Origin: Saprospirales bacterium
Lineage (GTDB): Bacteria; Bacteroidota; Bacteroidia; Chitinophagales; Saprospiraceae
Length of the DNA stretch: 50,458 bases
Assembly (NCBI GenBank): GCA_007693915.1
Contig: RECS01000130.1
Coordinates: forward strand, 1 to 50,458
Direction: 5' to 3'
How positions within the stretch are numbered: position 1 is the stretch's first letter; every line of letters begins with the position of its first letter. Below are positions 1 to 10,051 of the stretch, piece after piece. Below the pieces are notes generated by a model. The model was not told the DNA's origin. It did no database searches and worked only from the letters and a program-made list of their open reading frames with translations. Both the position numbers and the translations under genes were made by a program.

Positions 1-107
1 AATTCTATTGACATTTTTGCTTTTCGAAACGAAATCTCATGAATAATCCGGGCTAAAACTCTAAGGTACTAAATCTTGTCGAGGGTTTATATTTCCCTAA
101 ATACTTT

Positions 108-3100
108 TTACATATTCCTCCTATACTGTCCACCTACTTGATATAACGCATTGGTAATTTGTCCCAGGCTACAGGACTTAGTGCACTCGATAAGCTCTTC
201 AAAGATGTTTTCATTGCGCAATGCCTTTTCTTGAAGTTTTTTCAAAGCCTGCTGAGCTCCGGATTCATGAGCTTTGTGCAATTCTTGCAAGTTGGTGATT
301 TGATGCTCTTTTTCCTCCTGAGTAGCTCGGATGACTTCACCTGGCTGTACTGTAGGAGAACCGTCCTTGCTCAAATACGTATTCACCCCAATAATCGGAT
401 ACTCTCCATTGTGCTTGAGCGTCTCGTAATAAAGACTTTCCTCTTGTATTTTACCACGTTGATACATGGTTTCCATAGCTCCTAAGACGCCACCTCGTTC
501 TGTAATACGATCAAATTCCAAGAGAACAGCCTCTTCTACTAGATTGGTTAGGTCTTCAATGATGAAAGACCCTTGAAGTGGATTTTCATTTTTAGCCAAG
601 CCCAATTCATGATTGATAATCATTTGGATGGCAACTGCCCGTCTAACACTTTCCTCTGTTGGAGTAGTTATGGCTTCGTCATAGGCATTGGTGTGCAGCG
701 AATTACAATTGTCATAAATGGCATACAAAGCCTGTAGGGTAGTACGGATGTCGTTAAAGGAGATTTCCTGAGCGTGTAAAGATCTACCTGAAGTCTGAAT
801 GTGATATTTGAGTTTTTGGGATCTATCATTGGCTCCGTATTTGTGCTTGAGTGCTTTTGCCCACAGTCTTCTTGCAACCCTTCCAATGACTGCATATTCC
901 GGGTCAATTCCATTGGAAAAGAAAAAAGATAAATTCGGTGCAAAATGATTGATATCCATGCCACGACTCAAATAGTACTCCACAAAAGTAAATCCATTGG
1001 CGAGCGTGAATGCCAATTGCGTAATCGGATTGGCACCTGCCTCTGCTATGTGGTATCCAGAAATAGACACTGAGTAGAAGTTTCTCACCTTTTGATCAAT
1101 GAAATATTGTTGCACATCTCCCATTAATTTTAGTGAGAACTCCGTGGAAAAAATGCAGGTATTTTGGGCCTGATCCTCTTTGAGGATATCCGCTTGAACA
1201 GTTCCTCTAACGGATTGTAAAGCTTTGGCTTTAAGTTGTTTGTATATTTCTGGTTCAAGTACTTCATCACCTGTAAGGCCGAGCAGTAACAAACCAAGTC
1301 CATTGTTGCCCTTGGGTACCTTTCCTGAGTATTGTGGACGAGGGAGGCCCTTATTGTCGTATTTTGCTTTTAGTTTAGCTTCCACTAAGTGTTCAAGCCC
1401 CTTCTCCCGGATATAGATTTCACATTGCTGATCAATGGCTGCATTCATAAAAAATGCGCAGATAGTGGCCGCGGGTCCATTAATGGTCATTGAAACAGAA
1501 GTTCTTGGATCACAAAGATCAAAGCCCGAGTAAAGCTTTTTAGCGTCATTCAGACTGCAGATACTTACCCCACTGTTACCAATTTTTCCATATATATCGG
1601 GACGGTGGTCAGGATCCTCTCCATAAAGTGTTACCGAATCAAAAGCCGTGGACAAACGGTTTGCAGGCATGTCTAAAGAGAGGTAATGAAAGCGTTTGTT
1701 GGTTCGTTCCGGTCCTCCTTCGCCTGCAAACATACGCGTAGGATCTTCGCCTTTTCTTTTAAAAGGAAAAACTCCCGCCGTATAGGGAAAATCCCCTGGA
1801 GTATTTTCTTGCAAATTCCACCTGAGTAACTCACCCCAATCCTTAAATTTAGGTAAAGAAACTCTGGGTATCTTCGATTGAGAAAGCGAAAGGGTATAAG
1901 TAGGAACTTTTATTTCTTTATCTCTGACTTTATAGATAAACTCATCAGTCTCATAATTTGCCTTTTTACTTTCCCAATCCTCGAGGATTCTCTGGCAATC
2001 GCCATCTAAATCCTTCTTTAATTCAGTTTGCATAGCCTCCAATTGGCTGAGTAAATCTTCATATTTGACGGCACCTTGATCGTTTAGATGGTCGATGGTA
2101 GTTTGTATGCCGTACAGTCTCGAAGCTACCTCTGCTTGTTTTCCCACCCACTTGTCATAAGACCTGTTGTTTTCCGCGATTTCGGATAAGTACCTGATGC
2201 GAGCAGGAGGTATGATATATATTTTTTCCGAAAAACCTTCCTGTAAGCTGAAGTCAAGACTAAAGTCAGCTCCTGTTTTTTCTACCACTTTTTTCATTAA
2301 CTCTATGAAAAGCTTATTGGTGCCTGGATCATTAAATTGGGAAGCTATAGTGCCGTAAACCGGCATTTCATCAGGCTTTTGTTCAAAAAGCATATGGTTG
2401 CGTTGGTATTGTTTTTTGACATCTCTGAGTGCATCCTGAGCGCCTCTTTTATCGAATTTGTTAATCGCGATAAGGTCTGCAAAGTCCAACATATCAATTT
2501 TTTCCAATTGTGTAGCTGCACCATATTCAGGTGTCATCACATAAAGAGAAAGGTCTGAATGATCGGTAATCTCTGTATCGGACTGTCCAATTCCTGATGT
2601 TTCGAGTATAATGAGATCAAAATCAGCATTTTTGAGGATATCCACAGCTCCTTGTACGTATTTTGAGAGAGCCAGATTAGACTGTCGGGTTGCTAGTGAA
2701 CGCATGTAAACCCTATCACTGTGGTTGATGGAGTTCATTCTGATCCTATCACCGAGCAGAGCCCCTCCAGTTTTCCTTTTTGAAGGATCCACAGAAATAA
2801 CTCCTATACTTTTATTTGGATATTCCAAAAGATATCTCCTTATAATCTCATCTACAAGGCTGGATTTTCCCGAACCACCTGTTCCTGTGATACCAATAAC
2901 CGGTGTGCTTGAATTGGCTGCTTGTGCATTGATTTTTATATAGAGATCGTCATGTAAGTCGGGGAAATTTTCTATGGCGGAGATTAATCTGGCAATAGAG
3001 GAATAAGAGTTGTTTTTTATGGCTTTGTATTCGCCATTGAGTTCCTTTCCGATAGGGAAATCGCATTTTTCTATAACATCACTGATCATTCCTTGAAGTC

Positions 3101-3497
3101 CTAGATTCCTTCCATCGTCAGGACTGTAAATTCTGCTTATTCCGTATTCGTGCAGTTCTTCTATTTCAGAGGGGAGAATGGTTCCCCCGCCGCCACCGAA
3201 TATCTTGATGTGACCACTTCCCGCATCTTGCAGGAGGTCATACATATATTTAAAGTATTCAATATGCCCACCCTGATAAGAAGTGATAGCAATTCCATTG
3301 GCATCTTCTTGTATGGCGGTATTGACTATTTCTTTAACGGAGCGATTGTGACCGAGGTGAATAATTTCAGCTCCGGAGCTCTGCATAATCCGTCTCATCA
3401 CGTTTATTGCTGCATCGTGTCCATCAAAAAGTGAGGCTGCAGTAACTATCCTTACATGATTTTTTGGTTTATAAAGTCCATTTTGTTGTTTAGTCAT
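108..3497 (-). CDS. icmF: Fused isobutyryl-CoA mutase IcmF
   Basis: This is a B12-dependent acyl-CoA mutase that carries its own G-protein chaperone; known IcmF enzymes interconvert isobutyryl-CoA and butyryl-CoA. Domain order fits IcmF: a cobalamin-binding domain (residues about 10-140, with FDGHDAA supplying the axial His near residue 27), a MeaB/ArgK-like GTPase (Walker [10 protein letters not shown] near 205-213, NKFDKRG as the guanine motif), then the TIM-barrel mutase half ([18 protein letters not shown]). MCM has a Tyr in the first substrate loop and an Arg before NTYIF. Here these are Phe (GVFPF) and Gln (AQNTCIF), which points to isobutyryl-CoA-type rather than methylmalonyl-CoA chemistry. 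The longest frame opens with TTG at 3533; I prefer the ATG 12 codons in, giving 1129 residues. It is divergent from the downstream peptidase gene and has no operon partner in view. Confidence 0.95.
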   Translation of the reverse strand: MTKQQNGLYKPKNHVRIVTAASLFDGHDAAINVMRRIMQSSGAEIIHLGHNRSVKEIVNTAIQEDANGIAITSYQGGHIEYFKYMYDLLQDAGSGHIKIFGGGGGTILPSEIEELHEYGISRIYSPDDGRNLGLQGMISDVIEKCDFPIGKELNGEYKAIKNNSYSSIARLISAIENFPDLHDDLYIKINAQAANSSTPVIGITGTGGSGKSSLVDEIIRRYLLEYPNKSIGVISVDPSKRKTGGALLGDRIRMNSINHSDRVYMRSLATRQSNLALSKYVQGAVDILKNADFDLIILETSGIGQSDTEITDHSDLSLYVMTPEYGAATQLEKIDMLDFADLIAINKFDKRGAQDALRDVKKQYQRNHMLFEQKPDEMPVYGTIASQFNDPGTNKLFIELMKKVVEKTGADFSLDFSLQEGFSEKIYIIPPARIRYLSEIAENNRSYDKWVGKQAEVASRLYGIQTTIDHLNDQGAVKYEDLLSQLEAMQTELKKDLDGDCQRILEDWESKKANYETDEFIYKVRDKEIKVPTYTLSLSQSKIPRVSLPKFKDWGELLRWNLQENTPGDFPYTAGVFPFKRKGEDPTRMFAGEGGPERTNKRFHYLSLDMPANRLSTAFDSVTLYGEDPDHRPDIYGKIGNSGVSICSLNDAKKLYSGFDLCDPRTSVSMTINGPAATICAFFMNAAIDQQCEIYIREKGLEHLVEAKLKAKYDNKGLPRPQYSGKVPKGNNGLGLLLLGLTGDEVLEPEIYKQLKAKALQSVRGTVQADILKEDQAQNTCIFSTEFSLKLMGDVQQYFIDQKVRNFYSVSISGYHIAEAGANPITQLAFTLANGFTFVEYYLSRGMDINHFAPNLSFFFSNGIDPEYAVIGRVARRLWAKALKHKYGANDRSQKLKYHIQTSGRSLHAQEISFNDIRTTLQALYAIYDNCNSLHTNAYDEAITTPTEESVRRAVAIQMIINHELGLAKNENPLQGSFIIEDLTNLVEEAVLLEFDRITERGGVLGAMETMYQRGKIQEESLYYETLKHNGEYPIIGVNTYLSKDGSPTVQPGEVIRATQEEKEHQITNLQELHKAHESGAQQALKKLQEKALRNENIFEELIECTKSCSLGQITNALYQVGGQYRRNM

Positions 3498-3586
3498 GAA
3501 TGGTCGTTTGATTTTGTGCCCGAAGATAATCAATTTTTCCTTTCTACAAATGATTTTTCATCAGTTTTCAGTTGTCATAAATGTTG

Positions 3587-3618
3587 ATTTTTAAAAATAT
3601 GGTATAATTTTTAAAAAT
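3587..3618. promoter_or_regulatory. Tandem 12-bp palindrome, possible operator
   Basis: The perfect palindrome ATTTTTAAAAAT occurs at 3587-3598 and again at 3607-3618. The copies are 20 bp apart start to start, which is about two helical turns. They lie between the divergent icmF and peptidase genes. A TATAAT-like hexamer sits between and partly within them (3603-3608). The function is inferred only from the arrangement. AT-rich spacer DNA can produce such motifs by chance. Confidence 0.3.
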
Positions 3619-3821
3619 GAGTTTTGAAGTCGAATTATGAGTAAGGCACAAATAATAATAAAAATTATTAGATAATGGATTTTGTATCAAAATGTAATTG
3701 AAAGGAGTTTTTAGACTGTGGTCATTTATTTTAATCCTTTTTATCAAGTTTGTGGATTTAAGAATTAATGGAAGCTAGAGAGCTAAACATTTTTTTATTA
3801 ATTTTGGCCAAAAATAGCAAA

Positions 3822-5984
3822 ATGCGAATAGGTTTAATTATTCTTTTTCTTGTCTTAATAGTTGGTGGTGAAATAAAAGCTCAATCTGACATCACCCTTG
3901 ATGGCATATGGCGCTACCGCCAGTTTGATACTGAAAGGGTAGAAGGATTCCGCTTTATGAATGATGGTCGTCACTTTACCAGATTGGTAGATGGGGCTAT
4001 TAAAAAATACGATATTGAAACCGGTAATTGGGTTGAGGACATTTTGACTCCTGGTGACCTTGGGGAACAATCAAATATCATGGGATATGAATTCAGCCAA
4101 GAGGAGGACCGAATCCTGTTTTTCACCAATAGGGTGAACCAATATCGCAGATCTTTTTTCGCTGATTATTTTGTTTTTGATTTGACTTCTTCGACTCTTA
4201 CTGAGTTGTTTGATCAAGCTGGTCAAATGAATGCGAATTTTTCAAAAGATGGAAAAAGAGTCGCTTTTGTTTATGATAACGATCTTTATTTCCATGATCT
4301 GATTAGTAGCAGGGTGATTAGAGTTACTGAAGATGGCAAGAGAAATAAAATCATCAATGGAGCTTCAGATTGGGTTTACGAAGAGGAATTCTATATCACG
4401 AGGACCCACGATTGGTCGCCATGTGGGAATTATCTCGCTTTTTTAAAATTTGATGAATCTAAGGTAAGTGAATACATTATGAAGGACTACAATGGTGAGT
4501 TGTATCCCGAATATACGACATTTAAATATCCAAAAGTTGGGGAGGAAAATTCCGTACTTACCGCCTGGGTTTATCAATTGGAACAGGATACACTTATTGA
4601 AGTCCCTTTTGAAAAGGAAGATTTTTACATCCCGCGCTTGTTGTGGACACCTAAAAGTGAATTGCTTTTATATACCATGAATAGACATCAGAATCATCTG
4701 GAATTGTGGCTTGCCGATCCGAATGATGGCGGTAAGCATTTGATGTTTGAAGAACGCAATCAGTATTTTATCAGTTTGCACGACAATATTACTTTTTTAG
4801 AAAACGAAAATCAATTTATTTGGACGAGCGAACGGGATGGCTGGAATCACATTTATTTGTATTCAATGGAAGGAGAACTGGTTCAGCAAATTACTCAAGG
4901 GGACTTTGATGTAACTAGTTTTTACGGTTATGATAAAAAGCGAAATCGGGTTTATTTCCAGGCTGCCGGTGTTGATGCATTAAACAGGGAGGTTTATTAT
5001 GTCGATTTGGATGAGGGTGAAAAGAAAATTCTTACCGGAGGTGATGGTGTAAGTCAGGCGAGTTTCAGTAGTACCTATGAATTTTACATTCTCAATCATT
5101 CGACAGCAAATCAGCCTCCGCGTCATGCAGTTTTTGATGTGAATGGTAATGAAATAAGGTTGATTGAGGAGAATGTCGATATTCAAGAAATTATAGTTGA
5201 TCTGAATATTAGTCCGGTTGATTTTTTTCAATTTACGACTTCTGAAGAGGTTGTACTTAATGGGTATAAAATATTTCCACCTGATTTTGATCCTGAAAAA
5301 AAGTATCCCGTATTGATGTATCAATATTCGGGTCCCAATAGTCAGCATGCGATTAATTCTTGGCGTGGTTTAAATTACTGGTGGTTTCAAATGTTGGCGA
5401 GAGATGATTACATTGTGGTCTGTGTCGATGGACGTGGTACCGGTGGTAGAGGTGAAGAATTTAGAAAAATGACCTATCTCCAGTTGGGGCATTACGAGAC
5501 CATAGATCAGATTGAAGCAGCTATGTACCTTAGGGACTTAGATTTTGTAGATGCCAATTCCATTGGAATATTTGGCTGGAGTTATGGTGGGTATATTTCT
5601 ACCTTAGCACTGTTGAAAGGAAATGATGTTTTTGCTTCTGCCATAGCAGTTGCTCCTGTTACTAACTGGAAATGGTACGATACGATTTATACGGAGCGGT
5701 ACATGCGCACCAAAAGGGAAAATACAGAGGGTTATCGAGCCAACTCACCTGTCCATTTTGCTCATCTTCTGGAAGGAGAATATATGATAGTCCACGGTCT
5801 TTCGGATGACAATGTACATTTTCAACATACTGCTGAAATGGTTCGGGCTTTGAATCTGGAGAACAAAGATTACGAGCTATATATCTACCCAAATAATAAC
5901 CATTCAATTGTATTCAGGAATGCTAGGTACCATCTGTATACGCAAATGACCAATTTTTTGAATAGAAGTTTGAGAGGGGAATAA
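3822..5984 (+). CDS. S9 family dipeptidyl peptidase IV-like
   Basis: This is a secreted serine peptidase of the DPP-IV subfamily, which removes X-Pro or similar dipeptides from peptide N-termini in the periplasm or at the cell surface. It has an N-terminal beta-propeller half, including DWVYEEEF (the Glu motif that binds the substrate amino terminus in DPP-IV), and a C-terminal alpha/beta hydrolase. The catalytic triad can be read as Ser587 in GWSYGG, Asp in SDDNVHF (about 662-663) and His694 in NNNHS. The frame extends upstream to 3768. The ATG at 3822 directly opens a clean signal peptide (MRIGLIILFLVLIVGG, then KAQS), so I take that start (720 residues). It stands alone, about 120 bp before smpB. 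A second, more distant S9 enzyme lies at the other end of the window. Confidence 0.93.
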   Translation: MRIGLIILFLVLIVGGEIKAQSDITLDGIWRYRQFDTERVEGFRFMNDGRHFTRLVDGAIKKYDIETGNWVEDILTPGDLGEQSNIMGYEFSQEEDRILFFTNRVNQYRRSFFADYFVFDLTSSTLTELFDQAGQMNANFSKDGKRVAFVYDNDLYFHDLISSRVIRVTEDGKRNKIINGASDWVYEEEFYITRTHDWSPCGNYLAFLKFDESKVSEYIMKDYNGELYPEYTTFKYPKVGEENSVLTAWVYQLEQDTLIEVPFEKEDFYIPRLLWTPKSELLLYTMNRHQNHLELWLADPNDGGKHLMFEERNQYFISLHDNITFLENENQFIWTSERDGWNHIYLYSMEGELVQQITQGDFDVTSFYGYDKKRNRVYFQAAGVDALNREVYYVDLDEGEKKILTGGDGVSQASFSSTYEFYILNHSTANQPPRHAVFDVNGNEIRLIEENVDIQEIIVDLNISPVDFFQFTTSEEVVLNGYKIFPPDFDPEKKYPVLMYQYSGPNSQHAINSWRGLNYWWFQMLARDDYIVVCVDGRGTGGRGEEFRKMTYLQLGHYETIDQIEAAMYLRDLDFVDANSIGIFGWSYGGYISTLALLKGNDVFASAIAVAPVTNWKWYDTIYTERYMRTKRENTEGYRANSPVHFAHLLEGEYMIVHGLSDDNVHFQHTAEMVRALNLENKDYELYIYPNNNHSIVFRNARYHLYTQMTNFLNRSLRGE

Positions 5985-6102
5985 GAAAGTTTTCAAAGTA
6001 GTCAGCGTTCAGTGATTCAAAGAAACAATATCATCAATAGACCTTCAGGTAACGAGAATGGTATTAGCTTTGCAGTCCATTTTTAGAAATTAGTTTTTGT
6101 AA

Positions 6103-6561
6103 ATGAAGGAAGAAAAGCCAGTAATTGAGATTGTCAACCGAAAAGCCTCTTTTCAATATTTCCTCGATGAAATGTATGAAGCTGGTATTCAATTGGTGGG
6201 AACAGAGATAAAATCAATACGAAGAGGTGCAGCTAATTTGAATGATGCTTACTGTTATTTTGAGCGCAATGAGTTGTATGTAAAAAGCATGTATATTGCT
6301 GAATACAAATATTCCGGTTGGCGAAATCATGAAACTCGAAGACCACGAAAATTACTGCTAAAAAAATCTGAGCTAAAGAAACTGGAAAAAAAGGTCAAAG
6401 AGAAAGGAGCTACTATTGTTCCTTATCGTTTATTCATAGGAGAGCGCGGTATTGCCAAACTGGAGGTAGCAGTTGCCCGAGGTAAAAAGTCTTTTGACAA
6501 ACGAGATTCTATCAAAGAAAAAGATCAGAAAAGAGAGATGGACAGAAGGTTGAGGTATTGA
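6103..6561 (+). CDS. smpB: SsrA-binding protein SmpB
   Basis: SmpB binds tmRNA and delivers it to stalled ribosomes in trans-translation. The protein has the usual length (152 residues) and family signatures: an N-terminal NRKASFQYF strand, the [10 protein letters not shown] motif, NLNDAYCYF, and a basic C-terminal tail ([18 protein letters not shown] and following) that mimics mRNA in the A site. ATG start. It converges with serA with only 12 bp between the stop codons. No ssrA gene is visible in the window. Confidence 0.97.
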   Translation: MKEEKPVIEIVNRKASFQYFLDEMYEAGIQLVGTEIKSIRRGAANLNDAYCYFERNELYVKSMYIAEYKYSGWRNHETRRPRKLLLKKSELKKLEKKVKEKGATIVPYRLFIGERGIAKLEVAVARGKKSFDKRDSIKEKDQKREMDRRLRY

Positions 6562-6573
6562 AACCTCTGATTG

Positions 6574-7527
6574 TTAATTTTCAAAAAATTCAATAATCTG
6601 ATCTGCCAGTTCTTCTCCAATTCTGCTTTGTGCCTCAGAAGTAGAAGCACCAATATGCGGACTTACTGAGATGCGCGGATGATTGACTAATTCTGCACGT
6701 GGATTTGGTTCCCCAACAAAAACATCCAAGCCCGCTCCTGCAACGCTATTATCTTCCAATGCAGCTAATAATAGGTCTTCATTTATAGCACCACCTCTTG
6801 ATGAGTTAATCAGAATGACCCCTTTTTTTAGTTTTTTGAACTGAGCAGCTCCAATAATTGGCTCTTTAGTTGAAGGAACATGGATGGATACAAAGTCGGC
6901 CTCAGCCAGCATGTCATCTGATTCTACAGTATCTATAGAAACTTTAATTTTTTGTAGATTGCCGCTGTATATATCAACTTCGATTTCTGATTTGTTCACA
7001 AAAGGATCAACAGGCAATATTGTCATGCCAAGTCCAAGACCTATTCGAGCTACTTCTCTTCCGATTCTTCCCAGGCCTATAATTCCTAAATTTTTACCAT
7101 AAAGCTCAATGCCAGCGGAATAATTCTTTTTCAGTTTTTTAAATTCCGTTGTTCCAGATTTAGGCATTTCTCGATTACTGAGATGACCAAATCTTGCCAA
7201 GTTCAGCATATGGCTAAACGCCAACTCAGCCACTGAGCGAGATGATGCCGCAGGGGTATTAATAACTTTTACTCCTGCGTTTTCAGCAGCCTTTAAATCG
7301 ATATTGTCAAGACCTACACCAGCCCTTCCGATGATTTTTAGTTGAGGATTGGCGACTATAATGTCGGCGGTTACTTTTGTAGCGGACCGAACTAAAATGA
7401 CGTGATAATCCCTTAAGCCCTCCTTTAGGTCTCCCTGCTCAATCTTTTGTGTATCAACTATAAAACCTGCTTTTTCAAGTTGATCTTTGCCGCGTGGGTG
7501 TATCCCGTCATTTGCTAAAATTTTCAT
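6574..7527 (-). CDS. serA: D-3-phosphoglycerate dehydrogenase, short form
   Basis: This is an NAD-dependent 2-hydroxyacid dehydrogenase that probably oxidises 3-phosphoglycerate to 3-phosphohydroxypyruvate, the first step of serine synthesis. Visible motifs are GRAGVGLDNID, the nucleotide-binding GLGRIGREVAR, the catalytic Arg in NSSRGG, Glu in VGEPNP and His in SPHIGAST. At 317 residues it ends after the catalytic and nucleotide domains and has no ACT or ASB regulatory domain, so serine feedback through an ACT domain is not expected. The closely related glyoxylate/hydroxypyruvate reductases are the main alternative. No serC is adjacent here. Confidence 0.85.
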   Translation of the reverse strand: MKILANDGIHPRGKDQLEKAGFIVDTQKIEQGDLKEGLRDYHVILVRSATKVTADIIVANPQLKIIGRAGVGLDNIDLKAAENAGVKVINTPAASSRSVAELAFSHMLNLARFGHLSNREMPKSGTTEFKKLKKNYSAGIELYGKNLGIIGLGRIGREVARIGLGLGMTILPVDPFVNKSEIEVDIYSGNLQKIKVSIDTVESDDMLAEADFVSIHVPSTKEPIIGAAQFKKLKKGVILINSSRGGAINEDLLLAALEDNSVAGAGLDVFVGEPNPRAELVNHPRISVSPHIGASTSEAQSRIGEELADQIIEFFEN

Positions 7528-7709
7528 ACTATATTTTTTCTAATAAAAATGCAAGTCTAAGAAAGTTTTAATTCTCCACCAAAAAACTGACATTAAAAAA
7601 AATATAAATATTTGCCCATAAATTGTCTCCTTAATCAATCAAATTTGGTTGTTCGTATAGAATTGGTATTTTAACAAATCCTTTTGGATGCTTTTTTCGT
7701 TTAGAGAGC

Positions 7710-10046
7710 ATGAGAAAATTCATATTCTTAACTTTATTTCACACTGTGATTCTTTCAGGGCTTATTGGGCAGAATACGTTTACTATAAGCGGATATGTGA
7801 CAGAAGCTGAAACAGGGGAAAGTATTCTTGGTGCCAATATAACCATAGCTGAGCAGCCAGGAGTGGGAACGATTACAAATACGTATGGTTTTTATTCAAT
7901 TAGATTGCCGGAAGGTGATTTTGAGCTTGTCTTTTCTTACATTGGAATGGAGGACAAGAGGGTTTCTATAAATATTTCTGAAAACAAAAGCTTAAATATT
8001 GAAATGTCACAAGGCATCCTTTTCGATGAGATAGTTATAACAGCAGAAGAAGAGGACAGAAATTTGAGTCGTACAACTATGGGAGTACTGGAGTTAAATA
8101 TGGAGCAAATCAGCACTTTACCCGTTATTCTTGGAGAACAGGATATTCTCAAAACCATTCAACTGTTACCCGGTGTATTGTCTTCAGGTGAAGGTTTTTC
8201 AGGTTTTCACGTAAGGGGTGGGGGAGCAGACCAAAATTTGGTACTTCTCGACGAAGCAATTGTTTACAACAGCGGGCATCTATTTGGCTTCATTTCTGTA
8301 TTCAATTCCGATGCGATTAGAAATACCACCTTAATTAAAGGAGGGATGCCACCGCAGTACGGTGGTAGGATTTCCTCGGTGCTCGACATTCAGATGAAAG
8401 ATGGAAACAACCGACATTTTCAGGCAGAAGGGGGTATTGGTTTGATATCGAGTAGGTTGACGCTTCAGGGCCCCATAGTTAAAGAACAAAGCTCATGGCT
8501 GGTTTCCGGTCGAAGGACTTATTTGTTTGATCTTGCACAGCCCGCTCTAGAAGGGGGTAATTTTGAAGGAACTAATTATTATTTTTACGATTTTAATGCC
8601 AAGGTAAATCACCGTTTTTCAGATCGAGACAGAATCTTTTTTAGTGCGTACTTTGGGAGGGATATTTTTGATTTTGTAACTGCAAATAGAGGGTTTCGTT
8701 TTACCATGCCATACGGAAATGCAACAGCTACACTAAGATGGAACAGAACTTTTGGAGGGAATATGTTTATGAATACTTCTCTTATTTATAATGACTACAA
8801 CTTTGATTTCAAGGGTAATCAGGAAGATTTTCAATTCAGATTATCTTCGGGTATTAGGGATTGGAATCTAAAATCTGATCTCGATTATTTCATGGATGCT
8901 AACAACCACATTAAGGTGGGATACAGTATTTCGCATCACAAATTATCTCCCAATCAAGCATCAGGGGCAAGCGGTGAAACTGTGTTCGACAGTCCGCAAA
9001 GTCCTGAATATGCTATTCAGGGTGGCTTGTATTTTCAAAATGACTTCAAGTTATCGTCTTCTGTTCAGGTTCTTGCGGGGCTTAGATACTCCTTTTTTAG
9101 CCATATAGGACCTTATCCCGGAGGAGATGGTGAAGAGGATTATGACAGGGGAGATCCTTCAGTTTGGTATGATCAATTCGAACCACGAATTAGCCTTAAT
9201 TGGAGACTTTCAACCAACTCGGCTATCAAGGCAGGATATGCAAGAACTGCCCAATACCTGCACTTAGTTAGTAATAGTACGAGTACGCTGCCAACGGATA
9301 TCTGGGTTCCAAGTAGTTTGAGGGTTCCACCGCAAACAGGAAATCAATATTCAATCGGATATTTCAGGAACTTTTTGGATAATACCTATGAAGTTTCAGT
9401 GGAAGCTTACTACAGGGATCTCAGTAACCAATTGGATTATAGGGAAACTTTTACCCCATCACTTTCTGCGAGATTAGAAAATGAGTTTGTATCAGGTTCA
9501 GGTGAAGCTTATGGTTTAGAGCTTTTTATCAACAAGAAAAAAGGAGATCTAACAGGTTGGATAGCCTATACTTTATCATGGGCTGATCGAAGGTTTGAAG
9601 AAATAAATAATGGTAAAACCTTCGCTGCTCCCTACGACAGGAGGCACGATTTGGCAATTGTTGCAACTTACAGTCTAAACGAAAGGATTGATCTAGGTGC
9701 GTCTTTTGTTTTCGGCTCCGGGCAAAATTATACCCCTATTGAGGGACTTTATTTGGTCAATGGTTTTCCTGCAGAAATTTATGGTGAGCGCAACAGTGCA
9801 AGACTTCCTGCTTATCACAGATTGGATTTGTCCCTTGTCCTCAATCCAAGACCATCTGCAAAAGAGAGGCGATTTAGCAGTTACTGGTCATTTAGCGTAT
9901 ATAACGTTTACAGTAGGAAGAACCCATTGTTTATTTTTCCTTCTTTTGAAGAAAATAGTAGTACAGGGACCATAAAATCAGAAGCATTTCAAGTATCACT
10001 TTTTCCAATTATACCCTCAATTAGTTGGAATTTTAAATTCAAGTAA
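7710..10046 (+). CDS. TonB-dependent receptor with CarboxypepD_reg-like domain
   Basis: This is an outer-membrane active-transport receptor driven by TonB. It has a signal peptide (about 1-20), a carboxypeptidase-regulatory-like beta domain (about 24-110, ISGYVTEAETGESILGANI), a plug (about 120-240, with LLPGVLSSGEGFSGFHVRGG and GGMPPQYGGRISSVLD) and a C-terminal barrel ending in an aromatic terminal strand (SWNFKF). At 778 residues it is shorter than SusC receptors and no susD follows, so it is not a classical Sus pair. The next gene, 5 bp on, is a DUF4249 lipoprotein. That pairing is recurrent in Bacteroidota and suggests the two act together. The ligand is unknown. ATG start, preceded by a purine-rich AGAGAG stretch. 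Confidence 0.92.
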   Translation: MRKFIFLTLFHTVILSGLIGQNTFTISGYVTEAETGESILGANITIAEQPGVGTITNTYGFYSIRLPEGDFELVFSYIGMEDKRVSINISENKSLNIEMSQGILFDEIVITAEEEDRNLSRTTMGVLELNMEQISTLPVILGEQDILKTIQLLPGVLSSGEGFSGFHVRGGGADQNLVLLDEAIVYNSGHLFGFISVFNSDAIRNTTLIKGGMPPQYGGRISSVLDIQMKDGNNRHFQAEGGIGLISSRLTLQGPIVKEQSSWLVSGRRTYLFDLAQPALEGGNFEGTNYYFYDFNAKVNHRFSDRDRIFFSAYFGRDIFDFVTANRGFRFTMPYGNATATLRWNRTFGGNMFMNTSLIYNDYNFDFKGNQEDFQFRLSSGIRDWNLKSDLDYFMDANNHIKVGYSISHHKLSPNQASGASGETVFDSPQSPEYAIQGGLYFQNDFKLSSSVQVLAGLRYSFFSHIGPYPGGDGEEDYDRGDPSVWYDQFEPRISLNWRLSTNSAIKAGYARTAQYLHLVSNSTSTLPTDIWVPSSLRVPPQTGNQYSIGYFRNFLDNTYEVSVEAYYRDLSNQLDYRETFTPSLSARLENEFVSGSGEAYGLELFINKKKGDLTGWIAYTLSWADRRFEEINNGKTFAAPYDRRHDLAIVATYSLNERIDLGASFVFGSGQNYTPIEGLYLVNGFPAEIYGERNSARLPAYHRLDLSLVLNPRPSAKERRFSSYWSFSVYNVYSRKNPLFIFPSFEENSSTGTIKSEAFQVSLFPIIPSISWNFKFK

Positions 10047-10051
10047 AAATA

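Noticed and set aside
1-107. Terminator for icmF in the left edge
   Set aside because: The best inverted repeat is four to five base pairs (AGGG/CCCT, TTTCG/CGAAA), too weak to support.
4980-5348. 122-codon minus-strand frame inside the DPP-IV gene
   Set aside because: It lies wholly within a well-supported coding sequence and shows no recognisable motif.
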